From positions 1-16,017 of the forward strand of contig DBRW01000029.1 of assembly GCA_002306075.1 (NCBI GenBank): a DNA stretch of 16,017 nt, read 5' to 3'. Made by a program: the position numbers and the translations under genes. The DNA is from Synergistaceae bacterium UBA1358. Lineage in GTDB: Bacteria; Synergistota; Synergistia; Synergistales; Synergistaceae. This document shows, in pieces, positions 1 through 7,138 of the stretch. Under the pieces are notes generated by a model. That model made no database searches. It was not told the DNA's origin and saw nothing but the letters and a program-made list of their open reading frames with translations. Each line of letters begins with the position of its first letter. Position 1 is the stretch's first letter.

Positions 1-285
1 CAGCTCTGTGCTGTTCGCCGGAGGAAGGGTATCAAGAATAAGTGAGAGTTCGTCTTTAAGATCTTTAAAGAGGCTCTCTTGATAGGCTGTTTCTTCTTCG
101 ATGCGGATGATCTGGTTCTCTACAGTAAATTTGAGGAAATCCTTTTTTGACTCAAGTATCGAGAGCTCCGTGTTGTGCTTGTAGACATCATTAAAATATT
201 TCTCAAAAGCCCCATATATGATGAAGACAGCAATAGCGGCTATAAGTGCCGTTACAAGAAATATTATTTTATACCTGCCCCTCAT
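1..285 (-). CDS. membrane-anchored protein, N-terminus only (cut by left window edge)
   Basis: An open frame runs from ATG at 285 to the window edge (95 codons) with no stop, so only the N-terminus is visible. It starts MRGRYK, then a hydrophobic segment at about residues 7-25 (IIFLVTALIAAIAVFIIYG) that looks like an uncleaved signal anchor. It continues with a charged, probably helical extracytoplasmic part containing ESKKDFLKFTVENQI and a run of Glu residues. An AAGGAG ribosome binding site lies 10 nt upstream; an in-frame GTG at 288 is an alternative start 7 nt from it. A signal anchor followed by such a helix is common in Cache-type sensors (diguanylate cyclases, histidine kinases, chemoreceptors), but the output domain is outside the window, so the function is only a guess. 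An upstream promoter and a UTR hairpin support it as a real, separately transcribed gene. Confidence 0.7.
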   Translation of the reverse strand, partial: MRGRYKIIFLVTALIAAIAVFIIYGAFEKYFNDVYKHNTELSILESKKDFLKFTVENQIIRIEEETAYQESLFKDLKDELSLILDTLPPANSTEL

Positions 286-312
286 CACAGCACATCTCCT
301 TTTCCCTTTTAT

Positions 313-331
313 CCGCACGAAAAACGCGCGG
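313..331 (-). promoter_or_regulatory. 5' UTR hairpin before the left-edge membrane gene
   Basis: On the minus strand CCGCGCG and CGTGCGG pair as a 7-bp stem (one G-U) around a TTTTT loop. It lies between the predicted start of transcription and the AAGGAG site, 28 nt before the ATG. It may affect mRNA stability or translation; nothing more can be said. Confidence 0.4.
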
Positions 332-349
332 TTTTATTAATCGTATGTG

Positions 350-402
350 ATTATATCACCACTTACAAGAATTTATTTAGAATTAAAATTGTTTTAGTTC
401 AA
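350..402 (-). promoter_or_regulatory. promoter region for the left-edge membrane gene
   Basis: Reading the minus strand, TGATATAAT (350-358) is a perfect extended -10 box, about 65 nt before the ATG at 285. Further upstream TTGAAC (397-402) and TAAATA (374-379) are spaced by exactly 17 bp and could be a second, weaker promoter. The stretch is strikingly AT-rich compared with the GC-rich zone beside it. Confidence 0.55.
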
Positions 403-826
403 TAAGGGCCGGAGAGGCAGTCATGAGGGCAGCCGGGAAAAGCCCGGCGCAAACAATGGGCGAGCAGTCGTAGGGGTCAAAGGGCGGGGAATTGCGGCCA
501 AGGGCCGCGGAGGTTCAAAAGCACCGTCGCTGCCTGCATTGGGCCAGCTTTCAGTCTTTCCCGGATGCTTCTATACGGGAATCCAGCGGCTTTGGGTTTA
601 GGGCCTAAAAAGCCAGTCATAGCAAGGATCCAAAGACCCTTTCACGATTGAGGCACTCGGGGAAGACGGTTAAAGAGACTTTGATTTACCGCCGGATGGC
701 TCTCCCGGCAAATTCCCCGCAATGCGAGCATCGCAAAGCGTTGCAAATTCTCCGGCGGACGACCTCGCCGCCAACCTTTCTAAGTCAGCGCCGCGCTTTT
801 AAGGTTTTACGATAGTACCAATATCG
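403..826. other. non-coding zone rich in inverted repeats
   Basis: No credible gene is visible. The zone contains many short inverted repeats: GCCGGG/CCCGGC around 432-448, GCGGCC/GGCCGC around 494-508, TTCCCG/CGGGAA around 558-581, a nested one around TTTAGGGCCTAAA (597-609), CCGCCGGA/TCCGGCGG (about 690-757), and GCAATGC/GCGTTGC (about 719-743). GCGGGGAATT (484-493) is exactly complementary to AATTCCCCGC (711-720), 217 bp apart. It looks like a structured RNA region, or remains of palindromic repeat elements related to those at 827-1081. I do not recognise a known family. Confidence 0.45.
780..795. repeat. partial third copy of the palindromic repeat (right-half core)
   Basis: CTAAGTCAGCGCCGCG is identical at 15 of 16 positions to the right-half core of the repeat at 827-952 (923-938) and close to that of the repeat at 956-1081. 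A matching left-half core (GCGAGTGAT...) is not visible nearby, so this is a truncated or strongly diverged copy. A short inverted repeat AACCTT/AAGGTT surrounds it. Confidence 0.5.
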
Positions 827-952
827 CAATTGGGGCAGATCGCGAGTGATGACGACTCAACTTGTGATGCTCCGAACCGAGGCGTATACCCATACGTTGA
901 GGTGAAGGAGCATCGCATGTTGCTAAATCAGCGCCGCGAGATGCCCCAATTG
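827..952. repeat. 126-bp imperfect palindromic repeat, copy A
   Basis: The unit is bounded by CAATTGGGGCA (827-837) and TGCCCCAATTG (942-952); the outer arms match at 16 of 18 positions. Inside, GATGCTCC (866-873) pairs with GGAGCATC (907-914), and CGTAT (883-887) with ATACG (892-896) around an ACCC loop. It shares GCGAGTGATnACGACnCAACnTG (842-864), GGCGTATACC and GCTAAnTnAGCGCCGC with copy B, while the pairing arms differ. As a transcript it would fold as one long hairpin. It resembles intergenic palindromic units such as ERIC in size and design only, not in sequence. Confidence 0.75.
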
Positions 953-955
953 CCG

Positions 956-1081
956 CAATTGGGATTTAGAGCGAGTGATAACGACGCAACGTGCAGCGGA
1001 GCCTTCCGAAGGCGTATACCAATACGTCGAAGGAAGGCTCCGCAAGCTTTGCTAAGTTAGCGCCGCTCTAAATCCCAATTG
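956..1081. repeat. 126-bp palindromic repeat, copy B, abutting the mutS2 stop codon
   Basis: The outer arms are a perfect 18-bp inverted repeat: CAATTGGGATTTAGAGCG (956-973) and its complement (1064-1081). The inner stem is a perfect 12 bp, GCGGAGCCTTCC (996-1007) with 1032-1043. The tip is CGTAT/ATACG (1013-1017 and 1022-1026) around ACCA. It is the same length as copy A and separated from it by 3 bp (CCG). It ends 1 bp before the mutS2 stop codon (1083-1085), so it would form the 3' end of the mutS2 message. No T-tract follows on the minus strand, so it is not a typical intrinsic terminator. Confidence 0.8.
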
Positions 1082-1082
1082 T

Positions 1083-3440
1083 TTATTTGCGGAAGCGTAC
1101 GATCGTAACCCCATACCCCCCCTCACGGGGGCCGCCGAGTTTGTGATCTATCACATATGGGATCCTTTTGCAGAGCTCCTGTACTTCTCTTCTCAATATG
1201 CCCTCGCCGCGGCCGTGGATGACCGCTACTGAGTCATATCCGGCCCTGTAGGCCTGGTCAAGGTACTGCTCGACCAACGGTATCGCTTCGTCTCTTGTCA
1301 TGCCCCTTACCATTATCTCGCTCGGGACTCCGACCGGGCGGGAGACCTTGGCCTGGACCGCCGGAGCCGCCTGAGGGATCTCCTTCTCGGTAACGAGGGC
1401 AAGTTTGGTCAGCGGGACCTCCACCTGAGCCGCACCTGCCTGGACAAGGGCCTTTTTGCCCCTGATCTCGAGGACATAGGCAACGCCTTTCGTACCGATT
1501 ATCCTGACTGCATCTCCCTCTTTGAGGGGCTCTTTTTTAGCGGCGACGGACTGTTGGATGATCTTTTTCTCTTCCCTTTTCAAGACAGACTTCTCTATCT
1601 TGTGAAAGTGGCTCCGCTTCTTTTCGAGTTCACGCCTTGCGGCAGACTCAGCCTCAGCTGATCCGAGCTTCTTTATGAGGGCCCTGGCCGATTCCTCCGC
1701 GTTTTTGACTATGCTGAGGGCCTTTTTGTCGGCATTTGCTATAAGCACATCCCGCTTTTCCTCGATCTCGCGGACCCTCTCCTCGTAATCTTTCTTGAGT
1801 TTTTCAAGTTTCCTAAGGGAGTTCTCGACCTCGGCGCTCTCTTTTTCAAGTTTCGCACGTTTTCCGTGAAGCTCAGCGATGAGGTCTTCCATCGATATTT
1901 CCTTGCCGCTAATGGCCTGTTCGGCCCTTTTTATCACTTCACGGGGCATCCCGAGCTTGCCGGCTATGAGAAGGGCGTTGCTTCTTCCCGGGATCCCCGT
2001 GAGTATTTTGTAGGTCGGGGATAGCGTCGAAATGTCGAACTCGACGCTCGCGGTCTCTATCGAGGGCGTTGCCAGCGCAAAACGTTTTATCGGATTGTGG
2101 TGGGTCGTGGCAAGGACAAGGGCTTTCTTCTCCCTCAGCCAGTCAAGGATGGCTATCCCGAGCGCAGCGCCCTCGTCGGGATCGGTCCCGGCTCCAAGTT
2201 CGTCCAGGAGCACAAGGGAATCGGGTCCGACTCTGTCCAGTATACCGGTCACATGCTTCACATGAGCGCTGAATGTGGACAGGCTTTGTTCTATGCTCTG
2301 TTCATCTCCGATATCCGCGAAGAGCTCACCGATCACCCCGAGGACAGATCCCTCGGCGGCAGGTATCGGGAATCCCATCCATCCAAGGATCGCACAGACA
2401 CCGGCCGTCTTAAGGGCAACGGTCTTGCCCCCCGTGTTGGGACCCGTTATGACGAGTATCCTGTATTGATCGCCGCATTCGATATCTATGGGCACCGCTT
2501 TGTCAAAGAGGAGCGGGTGACGGGCCTTTTTGAACCTGAACAGGGTCTTTGAAGAGAGCTCCGGCATCTTCCATCTGTCCAGACGCCTTTTTTCCGAAAG
2601 CGCATAAAAGAGGTCTATGGTGCCTATTATCTTCTCAGCATCCAATATCCCTTTTGTCTTCTTCAGGATCCTTGAGGTCAGTTCCCTCAATATCCTCTGT
2701 TCCTCATATATCTCGGTGTTCCTGCAGGACGTGAATTCATTGTTGAGCCTGATCATCGAGTTCGGCTCCATATATACGCTGCTGCCGGACACAGAACGGT
2801 CTACCACCGAACCGGGGAAGATGCTCAGCGCATCGGGACGGACAAGGAACGTATACCTCCCGTTCCTTATCGTCATCACCCTCTCCTGGAGCATCCCCGA
2901 TATCGATGGGTCGTTGATAAGAGCATGACCTTTCCTCCGTATGGTCTCCCGGAGTTCCTTTATCTTCTCCCTGACTGTCTTGAGTTTTTCGGACGCGGAA
3001 TCATAAAGCCTTCCGTCATCATCAATGACCGAGAGCCTCTCCAGTTCCTCTGTGAAATCCCTTATCTCGCGGGTCAACAATGAAAATACAGGGTATTTTT
3101 CCCTCTCCGAATTCAGCGCCTCTTTTATCTTCATGGAGAGCCTGATCAGATGACGTATCTTCAGGAGCTCTTCCCCGGTAAGGAGACCTGTTTCGTCAGC
3201 TTCGGCAAGCATTGGCGACACGGGAACGAGGCCGTTCTGCCACGGCAGCTCGCCCTTCCTCTCCCTGTAGTCCTCTATCGACAGGAATAGTTCGTGTCTC
3301 GTTTTCAGCTCGTCAGGATCACGTGCAGGCACCGTGGAAAAGGCAGCTTCTTCGCCTATTTCGCTCCTGCAGTATTTTGATATGAGGGGGATTATCTTTT
3401 TTATCTCAAGGCTGTCGTATGATGAACTTTCTGCGATCAT
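1083..3440 (-). CDS. mutS2: MutS2 family ATPase/endonuclease with Smr domain
   Basis: MutS2 proteins are MutS-like ATPases that restrain homologous recombination and, in some bacteria, split collided ribosomes. At 785 residues it has the full family length. The N-terminal core and clamp precede the Walker A motif GPNTGGKT (333-340), a STFSAH segment (388-393) and Walker B LVLLDE (409-414). A long charged coiled coil (about 510-630) and a KOW-like segment (about 640-680) follow. The C-terminal Smr domain (about 707-785) keeps HGRGEG (742-747), but the usual LDLR motif reads IMVR (709-712), lacking the Asp. The ATG overlaps the end of cvpA by 4 bp (ATGA), indicating translational coupling. It is the last gene of the pheS-pheT-zap-cvpA cluster, and its stop touches the palindromic repeat B. 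Confidence 0.95.
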   Translation of the reverse strand: MIAESSSYDSLEIKKIIPLISKYCRSEIGEEAAFSTVPARDPDELKTRHELFLSIEDYRERKGELPWQNGLVPVSPMLAEADETGLLTGEELLKIRHLIRLSMKIKEALNSEREKYPVFSLLTREIRDFTEELERLSVIDDDGRLYDSASEKLKTVREKIKELRETIRRKGHALINDPSISGMLQERVMTIRNGRYTFLVRPDALSIFPGSVVDRSVSGSSVYMEPNSMIRLNNEFTSCRNTEIYEEQRILRELTSRILKKTKGILDAEKIIGTIDLFYALSEKRRLDRWKMPELSSKTLFRFKKARHPLLFDKAVPIDIECGDQYRILVITGPNTGGKTVALKTAGVCAILGWMGFPIPAAEGSVLGVIGELFADIGDEQSIEQSLSTFSAHVKHVTGILDRVGPDSLVLLDELGAGTDPDEGAALGIAILDWLREKKALVLATTHHNPIKRFALATPSIETASVEFDISTLSPTYKILTGIPGRSNALLIAGKLGMPREVIKRAEQAISGKEISMEDLIAELHGKRAKLEKESAEVENSLRKLEKLKKDYEERVREIEEKRDVLIANADKKALSIVKNAEESARALIKKLGSAEAESAARRELEKKRSHFHKIEKSVLKREEKKIIQQSVAAKKEPLKEGDAVRIIGTKGVAYVLEIRGKKALVQAGAAQVEVPLTKLALVTEKEIPQAAPAVQAKVSRPVGVPSEIMVRGMTRDEAIPLVEQYLDQAYRAGYDSVAVIHGRGEGILRREVQELCKRIPYVIDHKLGGPREGGYGVTIVRFRK

Positions 3441-4078
3441 GAAATTTGTCCCTGTTTTTGTATGTCGGTTTCTGTCGACGTTCTGCCGCTGTTGGGAACA
3501 TAGCCCTCCGGTCCGGATTCGCCGGTCCTGTACGGCCTGAGTATCTGCTCAAGCGTCCCGTCGGGCAGTGATACTGCATTGGGAAGTAAGTCAAAATCAA
3601 GAAGTATCTGCTTTACCTCGGGCCACTGCCTTCCCGCATAGCGAATTATGTCGCTTTTGGTCATCCAAGTCGGTTCCACAACGGGAGCGAGCAGCAGGCC
3701 TCCTATGAGTACGACATAGACCGCCAAAAAAGTTTTGAGAAGACCGGAAAATATGCCGAGCAGCCTGTCAAAGCCGCTCAGACTCACCGCGGAGAGAAGG
3801 CCCTTCATGACCTTGCGGATCAGGGAAACGATTATGGCTATTCCCAGCCAGACAAGGATTATCGCTATGAGCTGGGAGACCGATCCGTTTATGCCGAGAA
3901 ACGAATTGATGATGCCTCCGAATTTACCCGAGAACTTGAACGAGACATAGAGGGAACAGAAAAAACCGGCAAGAGTCAATACTTCTCCGACAAAACCCCT
4001 GAAGCATCCTCGTATCACGAAGTAGCAGCCAAGGATTATGAAAAAGAAGTCGATCAGGTGCAGGCCAATAAGGCTCAA
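3437..4078 (-). CDS. cvpA: CvpA family membrane protein
   Basis: The 213-residue protein has about four hydrophobic segments: roughly residues 8-25, 30-48, 66-85 and 105-130. Near the N-terminus it shows the family pattern LIDFFFIILGCYFVIRGCFRG, i.e. an Asp in the first helix followed by a G-x-x-RGF/E loop. The C-terminus is a hydrophilic tail. CvpA (colicin V production) proteins are inner-membrane proteins tied to envelope integrity; their molecular role is unsettled. The start is a TTG at 4078 overlapping the zapA stop by 4 bp (TTGA), with only a weak purine-rich site upstream, so translation probably depends on coupling to zapA. The stop overlaps the mutS2 ATG. The zapA-cvpA-mutS2 order is known from Bacillus, which supports the call. 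Confidence 0.85.
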   Translation of the reverse strand: MSLIGLHLIDFFFIILGCYFVIRGCFRGFVGEVLTLAGFFCSLYVSFKFSGKFGGIINSFLGINGSVSQLIAIILVWLGIAIIVSLIRKVMKGLLSAVSLSGFDRLLGIFSGLLKTFLAVYVVLIGGLLLAPVVEPTWMTKSDIIRYAGRQWPEVKQILLDFDLLPNAVSLPDGTLEQILRPYRTGESGPEGYVPNSGRTSTETDIQKQGQIS

Positions 4079-4350
4079 CTGTCAGACCCGCTTTCTTCAA
4101 GAGTTTCGCAGATCGATTCGATCCTGCATTTGATGTCGTCGAGTTCGTGAGAAAAAGACATAAGCGCAAGAAGGAGCCTCTCCTCCTGCGAAAGTGTCGG
4201 GGGGAACGAGGCGACAAGGTCCCGTATCGCCGTAACGATACGGACGAAGCGCTCCTCGTCGAGAGGGGTGGTAAGAGTGTATCTCTGCCTCCCGACAAGG
4301 AAAGAGTATTTTCCGTCACCAAGGTTTCTGATCTCAGGCGCTTCGTCCAT
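4075..4350 (-). CDS. zapA: ZapA-like cell division protein
   Basis: The protein is 91 residues, about the length of Bacillus ZapA. It shows the ZapA layout: two short beta strands (YSFLVGRQRYTL, about 15-26), a short helix, then a long helix (about residues 50-88) ending in an acidic tail. ZapA dimers bundle FtsZ filaments at the division site. There is no single diagnostic motif, so the call rests on layout and position between a ZapB-like gene and cvpA/mutS2. A good AAGGAG site precedes the ATG, 30 bp after the coiled-coil gene, and the stop overlaps the start of cvpA. Confidence 0.65.
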   Translation of the reverse strand: MDEAPEIRNLGDGKYSFLVGRQRYTLTTPLDEERFVRIVTAIRDLVASFPPTLSQEERLLLALMSFSHELDDIKCRIESICETLEESGSDS

Positions 4351-4380
4351 AGCAAAAAACTCCTTTATACGGATCTGGCT

Positions 4381-4653
4381 TTATTGTGTTTCGCTCTTTC
4401 CCGCAACCATGGAAGAGACCCTGCCGAGAAGTCCCTCCAGTTTGTGTTCGATCTCATTTTTTTCTGTATCGTATGCCGCGGACTTCTTCTGCAGTTCTTC
4501 CTGGAGCTGAAGTATCTCAAGATCTCTGTCGTCTATGACACCCTTGAGTTCCTGTGTCTCTTTCTTCAGCCTCTCGTTTTCTCTTTTCATTTCTTCTATG
4601 CGTGTCTCAAGGCTTGCGATCGCCGCCTCAAGCTTTCTGAACTGTTCTATCAT
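4381..4653 (-). CDS. small coiled-coil protein, ZapB-like
   Basis: The 90-residue protein is an almost uninterrupted coiled coil rich in Glu, Lys and Leu. Two segments recall E. coli ZapB at matching ends: FRKLEAAI near the N-terminus (ZapB has FEKLEAKV) and LEGLLGRV near the C-terminus (ZapB has LQALLGRM). ZapB binds ZapA at the Z-ring, and this gene lies directly upstream of the zapA-like gene, so a partner role is likely. Coiled coils resemble each other easily, so the similarity (from memory) needs a profile search. A GGGAGGTG site lies just before the ATG, 42 bp after the pheT stop. Confidence 0.6.
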   Translation of the reverse strand: MIEQFRKLEAAIASLETRIEEMKRENERLKKETQELKGVIDDRDLEILQLQEELQKKSAAYDTEKNEIEHKLEGLLGRVSSMVAGKSETQ

Positions 4654-4695
4654 ACCGGCACCTCCCGATCGTTCTTATCTTATTTTACCAGAGCT

Positions 4696-7125
4696 TCAGG
4701 CCCCGCGGACCTCTCCGCCAAACTTCTTTGACATTTTCTTGATCATCTGCTTCATTACCGCGTCTATCTTTTCAGATGTCAGGGTCCCTTCGTCGGAACC
4801 AATCCTCGTGCGGAACGATACCGATTTCTTGCCTTCCCCAACCTGCGGGCCGCGATATTCGTCGATGAAGCGCACCTCTTTCACGAGTTCGACCTTGACG
4901 GCTGTTTCGTAGATATCCGCCCAGGTCACCTTCTCATCAAAGACTACGGAGAGGTCAAAATCAACACAAGGATATTCGGGAAGCCGTGAATACCTGTTCT
5001 GCCTTGATGCAAGCGGCACGAGTTTTTCAACGTCGATCTCACATATGACAGTCATGCTTCTCTTTATTCCGGCCTTGCGCGCGGATCTGAGCGAAAGGAG
5101 GCCTATGCATCCTATCGGCTCACCGTTATATGTGACATTGAGCCAAAGCTTGTCGTCAGCCCAGAGAGGTTTGCTGATCCTGGCAAAACCGAGGGGCTCC
5201 ATATGGACCGCCCTGTGCATGTGTTCAAGCACACCCTTCGCATCCCTGAAAAGGAGCCTGGGATCTTCTCCCACAAAGGCTCCGCAGAGATGCCTCGCCA
5301 TCCACGGGAGCTTCTCCGACGGGTCGTTTATGCTGTGGTAATCCTTATCGGCAAAGACCTGTGTAAGCTCAAAGATACGGAAACTTTCAAAATATCTGAG
5401 GTTGGTGAATACAGCCTTTATCATTCCCGGCACAAGTGTCGAACGAAGCCTGCTCTCCTCGGGAGAGGGAGGTGTGCTGAGACAGAGCATCTCGCCGGTA
5501 TCGGCGCATGAGGCCTCGATATATTCGTCCTCTATCCAGGGATAGGTAAAGATCTCCTGCATACCGCACCTGAAAGCGAGGTATTCCCTGATCGCCCTCT
5601 CCATATCGAGATCTCTCTGGTTTATCGGCTTTTCGAGGATGACCTTCGGAGGAATAAAATCAAAGTTTTCGTATCCCATCAGCCTTGCGACCTCTTCGAG
5701 GATGTCGTCAGGAAGCGAGATGTCACCGGTGGACCTCCACGAGGGGGCCGTTACGTGAAGCATCCCGTCCCTCTCCTCTGTCTTGAATCCGAGGTTGCCC
5801 AGGATCCTTGTAACTTCTTCAGCCGTAAGTTCCTTGCCCAGCCTTCTTGAGAGGAAGGAGAGCGGCACATCGACTTCCGAGTTTTTGAGAGGCATCGGAT
5901 AGGAATCGACAAATCCGGTCACTTCGGATCCGGGGAAGTATTCTTTGAACATATTCAAAGCCACCGCTATTGCGCCGTCGACACGCTGGGGATCGACGCT
6001 CTTCTCGAAACGGGAGGATGCTTCGGTCCTGATGTCAAATCTCTGGGCGGTGCGCCTCACTCCCATTGCCGAAAAGTTGGCTATTTCCAGTATTATCTCG
6101 GTGGTATCCTCGAGTATCGAGTCCAGTTTGCCTCCCATTATTCCCGCGAGTGCAACGGGATTTTTCTCATCGGCGATGACAAGATCGGACGTGGTCAGGT
6201 CAAGGATCGTTCCGTCGAGCAGTTCGAGTATTTCTCCTTCTTTTGCTGTCCTGACATGGATGCCGCCCTTGATATGGTTCTTGTCAAATCCGTGCGTAGG
6301 CTGTCCCGTGGCCAGCATCACATAGTTCGTTATGTCGACGGGAAGATTGATCGGTCTCATCCCAACGCGCCATATCATACTTTTCAGCCCAAACGGAGAC
6401 GGGACATTTTTGATGTTTTTGAACGTGACCGCCGCATAGCGGGGACACCTTTCGGGATCTTCGATAACTATCTCCAGATCGCCGAACTTCCCGGGGATGA
6501 CTTCCGTTTCGAGCGGTCTGAGTTTTCGGTCGTATATCGCAGCTAGCTCACGGGCCATGCCATAGTGTCCCCAGAGGTCGGGCCTGTTCGTCAGAGACTT
6601 GTTGTCGATCTCGAGTATGATGTCGTCCAGCCCCAGGGCATCGGCGACGGGCGTTCCGGGTACGGCGTCAAGGAAGGTTATGTCCATGATCTCCGCTTCG
6701 CGGGAGGTCGGGAAGAGTTCTTCCAGACCTATCTCCCCCGAGGAACATATCATACCAAAGCTCATGATACCCCTGAGCTTGGCCGGTTTTATCTCTATGG
6801 GATCACCGGCCCCGTGCCAGCGGACCATCGCACCGGGCTTTGCCACCACCACAAGCTGTCCGGGTGCCAGGTTGATACCGCCGCACACTATCGTGCTGGG
6901 CGCCGCGTCCCCTACATCCACAGTGCATATCCTAAGCTTGTCGGCATCGGGATGCGGTTCCACCGTGATTATCTTTCCTACTACAAGCCCTCCGAGGCTC
7001 TCCGAAAGGTCTGTTGCGTCCTCGACTTCAACGGTGCACATCGTAAGGTCGTAGGAGAGCTTCTCCATCGTGAGGTTTTCGGGAAGGTCGACATATTTTT
7101 TTATCCAGTTTAGTGAAAGCTTCAT
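4696..7125 (-). CDS. pheT: phenylalanine-tRNA ligase, beta subunit
   Basis: PheT forms the alpha2-beta2 enzyme that charges tRNA-Phe in the cytoplasm and carries the Tyr-editing site. The 809 residues match the bacterial long form. The tRNA-binding OB fold is at about 42-150 (VVGKIITVEPHPDADKL, VCGGINL). The B3/B4 editing core is at about 215-400 (GLKSMIWRVGMRPINLPVDI, GQPTHGFD, ALAGIMGG, RTEASSRFEK). The B5 domain is at about 412-485, then the inactive synthetase-like fold. The FDX-ACB anticodon-binding domain is at 713-809. The ATG lies 13 bp after the pheS stop, and the AGGAGA site overlaps that stop (TAGGAGA), so the pair is cotranslated. No truncation or odd residues were noticed. Confidence 0.97.
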   Translation of the reverse strand: MKLSLNWIKKYVDLPENLTMEKLSYDLTMCTVEVEDATDLSESLGGLVVGKIITVEPHPDADKLRICTVDVGDAAPSTIVCGGINLAPGQLVVVAKPGAMVRWHGAGDPIEIKPAKLRGIMSFGMICSSGEIGLEELFPTSREAEIMDITFLDAVPGTPVADALGLDDIILEIDNKSLTNRPDLWGHYGMARELAAIYDRKLRPLETEVIPGKFGDLEIVIEDPERCPRYAAVTFKNIKNVPSPFGLKSMIWRVGMRPINLPVDITNYVMLATGQPTHGFDKNHIKGGIHVRTAKEGEILELLDGTILDLTTSDLVIADEKNPVALAGIMGGKLDSILEDTTEIILEIANFSAMGVRRTAQRFDIRTEASSRFEKSVDPQRVDGAIAVALNMFKEYFPGSEVTGFVDSYPMPLKNSEVDVPLSFLSRRLGKELTAEEVTRILGNLGFKTEERDGMLHVTAPSWRSTGDISLPDDILEEVARLMGYENFDFIPPKVILEKPINQRDLDMERAIREYLAFRCGMQEIFTYPWIEDEYIEASCADTGEMLCLSTPPSPEESRLRSTLVPGMIKAVFTNLRYFESFRIFELTQVFADKDYHSINDPSEKLPWMARHLCGAFVGEDPRLLFRDAKGVLEHMHRAVHMEPLGFARISKPLWADDKLWLNVTYNGEPIGCIGLLSLRSARKAGIKRSMTVICEIDVEKLVPLASRQNRYSRLPEYPCVDFDLSVVFDEKVTWADIYETAVKVELVKEVRFIDEYRGPQVGEGKKSVSFRTRIGSDEGTLTSEKIDAVMKQMIKKMSKKFGGEVRGA

Positions 7126-7138
7126 CTTTATCTATCTC

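Noticed and set aside
175..405. 76-codon plus-strand ORF near the left edge
   Set aside because: It runs antisense to the start, UTR and promoter of the membrane gene and has no homology I recognise.
830..1060. 76-codon plus-strand ORF across the palindromic units
   Set aside because: It lies wholly inside the two inverted repeats, has no ribosome site, and its sequence is repeated by the repeat structure; it is a by-product.
780..1081. CRISPR array
   Set aside because: There are only two full units with long internal palindromes and a 3-bp gap; no short repeats with unique spacers of equal length.
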